In this document: in pieces, positions 44,346-64,000 of the stretch | Numbering within the stretch: the stretch's first letter is position 1 | Layout: every line of letters begins with the position of its first letter | Source: Sycon ciliatum | Taxonomy: Eukaryota; Porifera; Calcarea; Leucosolenida; Sycettidae | Reading direction: 5' to 3' | DNA: 64,000 bases | Assembly (NCBI RefSeq): GCF_964019385.1 | Contig: NC_088654.1 | Span: 26,038,228 to 26,102,227 of the forward strand | The notes under the pieces: model-generated | Told to the model about the DNA's origin: nothing | The model's database searches: none | The model's input: only the letters and a program-made list of their open reading frames with translations | Made by a program: the position numbers and the translations under genes

Positions 44346-45162
44346 CGAGTAGCGAGCAATAATTTGTGCAGAAGAAACCCGCTTGGCTATGCTTGCACGT
44401 ATTGGCTGGTCCAGGACTACAGTGCAGTGTCAGACCCAGGCGAATGTAGTGCAGCTGCCAGGACTAGCTCTCCGTGTGTGTATGTGTGTGTGTGTGTGTG
44501 CGTGTGTACACGTGTGCGCGCATCCTCCTTTCTTTCTACTCTTCAGCGTATTCTTAGTAACGTTGTGTTGGGATTAGCTGCTGGCCATTGCACAGCGTTA
44601 TTAATATTATTGTCATCTTCGGCGAGATGTGATAAGATTTCCTCTGAGAGTGACAGCTTCACTGCACGAAGCTACACCCCCCCCCCCCCCCTCCTTGTGT
44701 AGAATTTCCATCGAAATTGGAATTAAAACCTCTCTTTGAATTTCTTCACGTGCTGCATTCTACTGACAGCCTCGCGTATTCTTTCTCTCTTCTAGATAAT
44801 ATTATGTGGTCGAGAAGGTGCTGGTGCATTAGGACAGTTTGTACATCTATATTTATGAATTTATCTACTTTGGAATTATCTATTTTCCTTTTCCACTAGT
44901 TTATGAATACATTTATTTACTTCTTCGGAATTATCTATTTTCCTTTTCTACCCACTGTGAACTGCCTCTTCTAAGGGCAACAGAATAACACAATGGTGTA
45001 CAATTTTCTCGTGTATGATTGTTCTCTCGACTTCTGTCCAATGACGCACAGCCGCACAGTTGCAACCAGGGAGCTGGAGCTCCCACAACCACACCCAGAC
45101 TACGTGTACAGTAAAAGCAAGAGGATATAAGTCCCCAGCGGGATTACCGTATAATTATATTC
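44346..45162. other. 3' flank of the PLXDC-like gene
   Basis: Contains a short (TG)n (44470-44512), a poly-C run (about 44677-44691) and AT-rich sequence. No gene seen. Confidence 0.45.
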
Positions 45163-45319
45163 TTGGTAAAACCTGTCAAGGCGACCCCCCCCCCCTGTCC
45201 TAACGCTAGAAGACCAGTGCAACCAGGACCAAGGGATGCTATTTCCAGTCAAACGACCCCGGATAAGGAGACCACGTTTTGAAGGTCCCTTGAACGGTCG
45301 TCTTAGACACGTTTCACTG
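45163..45319 (-). mobile_element. MITE family A, copy 2 (inverted)
   Basis: Reads TAAAACCTGTCAAGGCGACC at the left and CGGTCGTCTTAGACACGTTTCACTG at the right, followed by TA. Opposite orientation to the 34-kb copy, with a slightly eroded left end and a poly-C interruption. Confidence 0.8.
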
Positions 45320-45706
45320 TACTTGTCGGCCTCCTTCTGTAGTTTCAAATCTTTATTCTCACGATAGCCAGTGGCTAATAGGGTACAGTGTAGTTGACTG
45401 GGGTGGCTGGGGTGGTGTATGGCTGGGGTGGCTGGGGTGCTACAACTTTAGGAGTAAATTAAATTATTTGACCGCATGTTCGAGTTTATCGGCAAGGGCG
45501 AAAATCTGGAGATGTATATTTACGCTTGCAGTGGAGAAGACCTTGGTAGCTCAAGGAGGAGATCAAGACATAATCAATTGGCTGTAGTGGAGCCTCTGCA
45601 TATTGAAGAAGGTAGAGATGAAGTTTGAAACTGTTTTCGGTGAATCTCTGGAGTCCGCCAGGCTAGTAAAACATCGTTGAAACGTTTAAAAGAGCACACG
45701 GAGCAA

Positions 45707-46106
45707 GCAGGCCTTGCAGGGATAGCAGGCCTTGCAGGGATAGCAGGCCTTGCAGGGATAGCAGGCCTTGCAGGGATAGCAGGCCTTGCAGGGATAGCAG
45801 GCCTTGCAGGGATAGCAGGCCTTGCAGGGATAGCAGGCCTTGCAGGGATAGCAGGCCTTGCAGGGATAGCAGGCCTTGCAGGGATAGCAGGCCTTGCAGG
45901 GATAGCAGGCCTTGCAGGGATAGCAGGCCTTGCAGGGATAGCAGGCCTTGCAGGGATAGCAGGCCTTGCAGGGATAGCAGGCCTTGCAGGGATAGCAGGC
46001 CTTGCAGGGATAGCAGGCCTTGCAGGGATAGCAGGCCTTGCAGGGATAGCAGGCCTTGCAGGGATAGCAGGCCTTGCAGGGATAGCAGGCCTTGCAGGGA
46101 TATTGT
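45707..46106. repeat. 18-bp minisatellite, about 22 identical copies
   Basis: The unit CAGGCCTTGCAGGGATAG repeats with essentially no variation. The plus frame (45677-46117) reads as (GLAGIA)n, but it has no flanking protein context and is judged non-coding. Confidence 0.97.
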
Positions 46107-46435
46107 GCGGCCTTTAAAAGTAGTGCAGTATGCTAGCCGCGGCTATGTCAGGATGAAATGAGGTATAGTGGTGGGGTGGGTGGGTGTCTGCAACAGCATA
46201 CCATGATATGGCCCGCGCATACGCTCGTGCAATACAGGACACAGTCTACTAGCGATAAGTCACGCACTCACGACAAGCTGCACACTCGCAACAAGTCGCT
46301 CACATATCGCAAACAGACGCCATGCGCATACAGATATGCATACAGTCTCTGTGTAAATACTGGTGCAAGGGATCGCCAAGTACAACTTGGCCAGTGCCAA
46401 GTAGGTAAGTTGCAAAGAGGTCATGATGTCATTGT
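46107..46435. other. No gene recognised
   Basis: Unique sequence between two tandem-repeat arrays. It contains a short run of CTCACGAC/CTCGCAAC-like imperfect repeats (about 46260-46320). Confidence 0.4.
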
Positions 46436-46680
46436 TGCTGCATAGAACTCCGGCAGAATGATGTCATAGTTGCTGCATACTACTCTGGTAGGATGATGTC
46501 ATAGTTGCTGCATACAACTCCGGTACCATAATGTCATAGTTGCTGCATAGAAGTTGATAGAAGTTCATAGAACTCTGGCAGAATGATGTCATAGTTGCAT
46601 CATACCGTAGAACTGTGGCAGAATGATGTCATAGTTGCTGCATACCATAGAACTCTGGCAGCATGATGTCATAATGAGAG
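46436..46680. repeat. Imperfect 36-60-bp tandem repeat
   Basis: Six copies of a unit built on GATGTCATAGTTGCTGCATA and GAACTC(C/T)GGCAGAAT, with diverged lengths. Confidence 0.8.
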
Positions 46681-46811
46681 AAGGCAGCCAGCGCGACCGG
46701 TCGACCCGACAACTTGCCGTTTCGAGAGATACTCTGGTATGCGGCCGTCTACGCAAGGCACATCGCTCCTTCTGCTGGAGGATAGCTGTGAATGTCAGCA
46801 CTATGAACAGT

Positions 46812-47682
46812 GATCACTGTACGGCATCATCACTATACGCCATCATCACTGTACGCCATCATCACTGTACGCCATCATCACTGTACGCCATCATCACTGT
46901 ACGCCATCATCACTGTACGGCATCATCACTGTACGCCATCATCACTGTACGCCATCATCACTGTACGCCATCATCACTGTACGCCATCATCACTGTACGG
47001 CATCATCACTGTACGCCATCATCACTGTACGCCATCATCACTGTACGCCATCATCACTGTACGCCATCATCACTGTACGCCATCATCACTATACGGCATC
47101 ATCACTGTACGCCATCATCACTGTACGGCATCATCACTGTACGGCGTCATCACTGTACGCCATCATCACTGTACGACATCATCACTGTACGCCATCATCA
47201 CTGTACGGCATCATCACTGTACGGCGTCATCACTGTACGACATCATTACTGTACGACATCATCACTATACGGCATCATCACTGTACGCCATCATCACTGT
47301 ACGCCATCATCACTGTACGCCATCATCACTGTACGGCATCATCACTGTACGCCATCATCACTGTACGCCATCATCACTGTACGGCATCATCACTGTACGG
47401 CGTCATCACTGTACGCCATCATCACTGTACGACATCATCACTGTACGCCATCATCACTGTACGGCATCATCACTGTACGGCGTCATCACTGTACGGCATC
47501 ATCACTGTACGGCATCATCACTGTACGACATCATTACTGTACGACATCATTACTGTACGGCATCATCACTGTACGACATCATCACTGTACGACATCATCA
47601 CTGTACGACATCATCACTGTACGACATCATCACTGTACGCCATCATTACTGTACGGCATCATCACTATACAGCATCATCACT
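46812..47682. repeat. 16-bp minisatellite, about 54 copies
   Basis: The unit CATCATCACTGTACG(C/G/A)... has variants GCC, GGC, GAC and GGCG at one position and CATTACT at another. The period is not a multiple of three and the unit has no stops, so two long frames (333 and 349 codons) overlap; neither is a gene. Blocks of variants repeat in the same order, showing higher-order duplication. Confidence 0.97.
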
Positions 47683-47936
47683 GAACGCAAGTGTAAGCTG
47701 TGCATTACTGTGTCCGTAACAGATATGGTCGCACTCCCACACCAGTATGCAGCCATGCTGTCAACCAGCATGTCACACACGTGTATACCGACGCGACGGA
47801 CAAGGCACTGAAGAAGGTTCGTGTTGAACAGTCAACAGCGACGACGACGAGAGCGGCAATGGCACCCAGCGGTAATGGGCGAATGCGCTGCAGCTAGGAG
47901 ACGGCCGTGCAAACATGGGTAACTTGAGGATTAGCG

Positions 47937-47955
47937 GACACACATACACACCTGT

Positions 47956-47992
<37 letters not shown>

Positions 47993-48010
47993 CACACACA
48001 TGCACACACA
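47937..48010. repeat. (CA)n microsatellite
   Basis: CA repeats with CATG interruptions, downstream of the RAD1 stop. Shorter CA/TG runs continue at 48137-48156. Confidence 0.9.
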
Positions 48011-48234
48011 TGTCCAGATAGAGTGTACGCAGAAGGGCAGCATCCCTGAGCCCACAGCAAGGAACACCACTGTCACACAATGGTAAGAAAGAGATATGCC
48101 GGAGGGATGGTGTGGTGCAACAAGCACCAACACACTGTATGTGTGTGTGTGTGTGCATGCAAACATACACACGTCGCGGACGGCAAACCAAGCCGCTGCT
48201 AGCAGGGTTGGCACGCATGCCAGTCGCTGTATGA

Positions 48235-59524
<11,290 letters not shown>

Positions 59525-59677
59525 CTGCAGAACGCATGCATACACGCGCCCACACCAACACCCACCCACCACCACAGCGGTACGCCAACAAAATACAAAC
59601 AACAAAGGTTGGCGAACAGCACAATTGGAATTGTTCAATACCACACCTAGACCCTAGAGTGCTTGCTTTGTCAACTA

Positions 59678-60109
59678 CAGTGAAACTTGTCTACAGTCCA
59701 TTTCAAAAATATACACGCACTGTATTTTTGAAATATTTCAAATTTGGCTGGAGGTTCCCGAGAATTTTTTCCCGAATGTTGCTCAGGTCCTTTCCCCAAT
59801 TACTCTCATATAGGTTTTTAAGCGATCGGATAGCAAACGCCCAATTTCGAAATTTTATGCTCAAAGTTATCACAGATTTTATGTGGTATAGATGCTGGCC
59901 TAGCGGTTTTTTGAAATCACGCGTCTATATTTTTGAAACGCACTGTAAGACGACCGCTCAAGGGACCATCAAAATTTGGTCTCTGTTACCAGGTGGTCTT
60001 CTTATCCAGGGCCATTTGACTGGGAAAAGCATCCCTTGGTCGTTGTTGCAGTGGTCTTCTGGGACAGGTGGCCGCCTTATCCGAGTGGTCGCCATGACAG
60101 GTTTCAGTG
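59678..60109 (+). mobile_element. MITE family A, copy 3, interrupted by family B
   Basis: CAGTGAAACTTGTC (from 59678) is separated from AGACGACCGCTCAAGGGACC (59948 on) by the 252-bp family B insertion. The right end ACAGGTTTCAGTG is at 60109. TA borders the host element at 59676-59677 and 60110-60111. Confidence 0.9.
59694..59945 (-). mobile_element. MITE family B, copy 2 (nested)
   Basis: Ends CAGTCCATTTCAAAAATATA and ...TATATTTTTGAAACGCACTG, with TA duplicated at 59692-59693 and 59946-59947. It is the inverse of the 48784-49037 copy over its full length. Confidence 0.92.
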
Positions 60110-60238
60110 TACCCAGTCAAAAAGACTCAGATCACACACCATTCACAATGGCCACAGCTTTATCAGAACAAAACTGGGTGCGGGAGAGCAGCGCGAAGCA
60201 GGGAGTCGTAAAATACCGGTATCTTATGACCACTATTT

Positions 60239-60241
<3 letters not shown>

Positions 60242-60301
<60 letters not shown>
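60242..60301. repeat. (CA)n microsatellite
   Basis: Pure CA tract of 60 bp. Confidence 0.97.
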
Positions 60302-60303
<2 letters not shown>

Positions 60304-60430
60304 TTTAATTTTAGGATGATCTCTCACCTCTTATCTTCCGTTTGAGCGATACTTCTCTCTCACTCTCTCTCACACCCACACCCACACACTCTCACCTCTT
60401 CAGCTGCTAGCTTAGCACTACTTCGAAGTA

Positions 60431-60608
60431 CAGTAAAACCTGTCAAGGCGACCACTCGGATGAGGCGACCACCTGTCTAAGGGGACCACTACCACCAGGA
60501 CGAAGGATTGTCAATTTCAGTCAAATGACCCTGCACAAGGAGACCACCTGTACACGGAGAACACGTTTTGAAGGTCCCTTGAGTGGTCGCCTTAGACAGG
60601 CTTCAGTG
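60431..60608 (-). mobile_element. MITE family A, copy 4
   Basis: CAGTAAAACCTGTCAAGGCG to CGCCTTAGACAGGCTTCAGTG, flanked by TA (60429-60430, 60609-60610). Same orientation as the 45-kb copy. A further solo end is visible at about 62328-62351. Confidence 0.88.
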
Positions 60609-60620
60609 TACTTCTCTCAC

Positions 60621-60675
60621 TCTCACACACATACACACATACACATACACACACACACGCACACACACACACATA
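60621..60675. repeat. (CA)n microsatellite
   Basis: CA and CATA repeats. Confidence 0.9.
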
Positions 60676-60714
60676 CATTTAGGACCATGTCTCACCTAGC
60701 ACTATCTCTCTCAC

Positions 60715-60716
<2 letters not shown>

Positions 60717-60745
<29 letters not shown>

Positions 60746-61880
60746 TGTATGTATGTATAACTCATAATCACAAGGTGATCGTAGAGGCATTAATCAGCGA
60801 GAGAATTGTGAATGATGTCTCTGAATCCAACTCTATCGTGTGCTGCATGAGAGAGAGCATGCAAGGGAAGACCCGTCCAACTTTTAATGTTAGAAATCCA
60901 TGATGTCGCGGGCCTTCCTCTCGGTCGAGATCCAGGAGTTGATCCTTGCAGGAAGGGCTTGGAGAAAACGTCATGTCTCGCAACATGGCCAAACCACATC
61001 AACTTAAATTTCTTGACTTCGTTCGCTAGCCGCATCCTTGCTCCGATGATGTCATTGATTTCTTCCAGGATAGATTGGTTGGTACGCCGGTCGTGGTATG
61101 TTACTCCTAAGAGTCGGCGGAAGCATTTCATCTCGAAGGATGAAATTCTTCTCATTGATGAGGCAGATAATGTCCAAGATTGGCATCCGTATAAAACAGT
61201 CGCTAGCACAATAGACCTAACAAAACGAAATTTAGTAGGCAAAGAAAGTGATGGCGATTTCCAAATGAATTGAAGCTCAATGATCTTTTGCTTCCCTAGT
61301 GCTAAGCGTCTTCTTATCTCCACATCGGACTTGCCATCCGACGTGATTACGGCACCTAAGTATTTAAACTGGGATACCTCTTCTATTCGCTCATTGCCTA
61401 CTTGAATGCACCCCAGATCACCACCGCCCTCCGGCGCTGCCATTGACTTGGTCTTGGAAGCATTGATCTGCATGCCTAGTCTTGTTGCACTCGTATCCAC
61501 GCGCTCGTCAGGTCCATCAGCTCTTCCACAGACGATGCGATTAGATCTATATCATCCGCAAAACGTAGGTTGGTCACGCACATGCCGCCGATACATACTG
61601 ACCCATCAAACTCCTCCAAAGCATCAGACATGATGTACTCCAGGAATACGTTGAACAGACAAGGCGAGAGTAAACAGCCCTGCCTGACACCCACTGACGT
61701 GGTGAACCAGTCGGTGATAGTGGATCCAACAACGATGGCAGCTTCAGTAGTAGCGTAAAGCGCTTCAATCAGGTCCACAATTCTTGCTTTGATGCCATGC
61801 GCTCTCATAATCTTGAATAGCGCTTTGTGCCAAACCCTATCAAAGGCCTTACGGAAATCGATGAAGCAATGATACACAGC
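60717..61880 (-). pseudogene. 5'-truncated RTE-like LINE
   Basis: 61877-61476 reads FIDFRKAFDRVWHKALFKIM, SVGVRQGCLLSPCLFNVFL and the catalytic LRFADDIDLIA. After a frameshift near 61490, the frame 61500-60790 continues with LGMQINASKTKSMA, FKYLGAVITSDGKSD, VLYGCQSWTL and a C-terminus ending NSLAD. It is truncated inside the RT palm. After the stop come about 30 bp and then (ATAC)n on the minus strand (60717-60759), a short-repeat 3' tail as expected for RTE-type elements. Confidence 0.8.
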
Positions 61881-62409
61881 CTGCTCTCACGTACACATAC
61901 TATTTAGGACTGTCTCTCTACGTCACAGCCTCATTCTAAGCAGCCCCATGTTGCATGTCATTGCTGACAGTAAGGAGATGGAGATGGAGGAGAACGATAT
62001 GCATGTAGAGTAAGACCTGCGCTCTGAAGAACGCAGGGGCTCAGAGCGCAGCCTAGGATTGTTCTAAAATGCTGAACTGTTAGTCGTTTTGTTCTTATTC
62101 ATGGAGAGCATCGTACGATATGTACGATGCGATCACACCGCGTGGAAAACAAGTAGAAATGGCACATGCGTTCGTTCATAAATTTCAAAATTTGTAAGTC
62201 TAGCCTGAATCGCTCTTAAATCTGGGCCATTTTCCAGCCTAAGTGTTCATCGGCGCCCGATCTTATTGTACGTAGATAATGGTGCTGAGGCAAGCAGGTG
62301 GACTGCATTGTGCGGCTCCAGTGGATTAGTCGCCTTAGACAGGTTTTACTGCAGCTCAATTGTTAGGAACATGATCTTTGATGATGAATTTCTAGTTCCC
62401 GTTCCACTG

Positions 62410-62410
<1 letters not shown>
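61881..62410. other. No gene recognised
   Basis: Unique sequence apart from a solo family A MITE end near 62330. I looked here for the missing RAD1 N-terminal exon without success. Confidence 0.4.

Positions 62411-62475
<65 letters not shown>
62411..62475. repeat. (TG)n microsatellite
   Basis: TG repeats directly against the 5' border of a LINE fragment. Confidence 0.95.
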
Positions 62476-62476
<1 letters not shown>

Positions 62477-62740
62477 GAACGTTGGAGGGACATCGTCGCT
62501 GCTAATCTGAGTGCTCGGTGCGCGACAGGTGACTGGTGCGACTTGGCGGAGGACAGACGAGACTGGCGCCTCATGTGCAATCGTCCCCGGCCGGATGTCC
62601 CAAAGCCTAGAGTGTTCATTTGCGGCTGTGGCAGGGACTTCCGTCGGCCCAACGATCTAACTCGCCACAGGAAATACTGCAACTCCTGATGCTATCATTG
62701 CACGGAGCAATGGGCATCCAAAGGCCCAAAGGTGTGTGTG
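62476..62740 (+). pseudogene. LINE 3' fragment with one C2H2 finger
   Basis: Encodes ERWRDIVAANLSARCATGDW, then CGCGRDFRRPNDLTRHRKYC and a stop. This is homologous to the end of the 54.8-58.1-kb LINE but has a single finger. The 3' UTR (TATCATTGCACGGAGCAATG...GTGTGTGTGAG) matches that of the next fragment. Confidence 0.75.
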
Positions 62741-63945
62741 AGTGCCACAACGGCATGACAGCTTCTGTTCGGGTGGATGGCAAGGTGACTGTCCCGATAA
62801 CTGTGAGAAATGGATTGCGTCAGAGCTGGACTCTAGCACCAATGCTTTTCAATTTGTACTTCTCTGCTGTCGTTGCCAGTTGGAGGTCCAGTTGTCCGGA
62901 TGCTGGCATATCCTTTCATTATAAAGTCGGGAAGAAGCTAGTTGGTGACTGAACGGCGAAGGGCAAGCTCCTGTCATCAAAGATCACAGAATCACAGTTT
63001 GTTGACAACGTTGCACTCCACACAACATCTCGGCCTACCTTTGAAGCAATGCCATCGAGCTTCATCACCTGTGCAAGCAGCTGGGGGCCTAACAGTCAGT
63101 GTCAGAAAGACCAAAAGTATGGCTGTGGGTGAGTCTGCTGATCGCCGTGACGTTGTTGTCGGGGTAGACACGATTGAAGTGGTGACCAATTCACCTACAA
63201 GTACCTTGGCAGTGTGCTCTCCTCGGATGGTCTGGCCTGTGCTGATGTCTGCTCTCGCCTTGCGAAAGCCTCAGCTGTGTTCGGAGCCCTCAAACTCCCG
63301 TTTTTTTACAACAAGGCCCTGTCGCTTCGCAGCAAGAGGCGTGTGTATGAGGCTGTCATCCTCGTGGCCCTCTTGTAAGGTGCGGAGACGTGGACCCCAA
63401 AGGCAGGCCACCTCCAGAAGCTCAACACGTTCCAGCATCAGTGTGTTCGGTCCATCATGGGTATTAGCCGTCGTTAACAGTGGGATGACTGGATCACAAC
63501 GGCCACATTAGCGGCTACACTCGGTGTTGACCCTGACATCACCAGCATCATCCGTCGCCACCGTCTTCGTTGGCTGGGTCACGTCGGCAGGATGGACGAC
63601 TCACGCGCACCGAAGCAATTGCTGTTTGGCGAGCTGCCTGCCCCCCGTCCTCGTCACGGCCCGAAGAAGAGGTGGCGAGATGTGGTGTCGACTGACCTGG
63701 CGGACCTCGGCGTGACCACCTGGCTTGAGAGTTGCCAAGATCGTCCCGGCTGGAGATGGGTTGCAAGCAGCACTCTACCGCCACGGCCCGCTCCTGATCC
63801 TCTTCTCTGTGTCTGTGGATGTCCGTTTCGTCAACCAGGAGACCTGAAACGGCATGCCAAATTCTGCGCTCGTGTTCTCACTTGAACTTTCCGACATTCA
63901 CTATCATTGCGTAAGCAATGGGCAAAAATCAAGGTCAAGGTGTGT
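62741..63945 (+). pseudogene. Decayed LINE: RT and one C2H2 finger
   Basis: Starts inside the RT (ASVRVDGKVTVPITVRNGLR, LAPMLFNLYFSAVV). It continues with shifted frames through SVRKTKSMAVGES, KYLGSVLSSDGLA and IIRRHRLRWLGHVGRM, and finishes intact as RWRDVVSTDLADLGVTTW and CVCGCPFRQPGDLKRHAKFC. The catalytic FADD is altered (FVDNVAL). It is followed by the same hairpin-plus-(TG)n 3' end as the previous fragment. Confidence 0.8.
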
Positions 63946-63946
63946 G

Positions 63947-64000
<54 letters not shown>
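63946..64000. repeat. (TG)n microsatellite at window end
   Basis: Follows the LINE 3' UTR directly and continues past the window edge. Confidence 0.93.

Noticed and set aside
45677..46117. (GLAGIA)n protein, possibly structural or antifreeze-like
   Set aside because: Perfect 18-bp array with no signal peptide, no conserved flank and no splice context.
46635..47811. Two overlapping plus-strand frames of 333 and 349 codons
   Set aside because: By-products of the 16-bp minisatellite; both frames open because the unit lacks stops.

Overview
The window is animal nuclear DNA. It holds metazoan gene families split by GT-AG introns: a Set1-type histone methyltransferase, diacylglycerol kinase theta, a BTB-BACK-Kelch protein, a plexin-domain-containing (PLXDC/TEM7-like) membrane protein and the RAD1 subunit of the 9-1-1 checkpoint clamp. 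There are no bacterial features. Very abundant (CA/TG)n tracts, many minisatellites, DIRS and LINE retroelements and dense families of short inverted-repeat transposons suggest a marine invertebrate. A sponge or other early-branching animal is my guess, not something the sequence proves.

Layout. 0.1-1.25 kb (+): decayed THAP/DDE transposase-like gene. 2.8-5.7 kb: DIRS-group tyrosine-recombinase retrotransposon that lost most of its reverse transcriptase. 6.36-6.53 kb (+): last exon of a SETD1-like gene, whose 3' end is repeated four times as a 79-bp unit. 8.15-13.67 kb (-): two phase-compatible exons of a candidate Scm3/HJURP-type CENP-A chaperone. 14.3-17.1 kb (+): intronless diacylglycerol kinase theta. 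20.1-31.0 kb (-): six-exon KLHL gene whose introns carry large minisatellites and nested transposons. 31-41 kb: transposon debris, two CR1/L2-like LINE copies and minisatellites. 41.6-44.3 kb (+): intronless PLXDC-like gene with two repeated modules. 45.7-47.7 kb: two long minisatellites. 48.2-59.5 kb (-): six exons of RAD1, with a LINE whose ORF ends in four C2H2 fingers in one intron and a nest of TTAA elements in another. 60.8-64 kb: three further LINE fragments.

The genes do not form a pathway. Three of them (SETD1-like, Scm3/HJURP-like, RAD1) act on chromatin, centromeres or DNA damage, but there is no operon logic here. The Scm3-like and DGK genes are head to head, and the Scm3-like gene and the SETD1-like gene end tail to tail about 50 bp apart if the AATAAA at 8091 belongs to SETD1.

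The most useful results are the reconstruction of RAD1 and KLHL with exact splice phases, the Scm3/HJURP candidate, a recurring TG-rich tract directly before 3' splice sites, and several nested transposon insertions whose target duplications (TA, TTAA, 8 bp) can be read directly.
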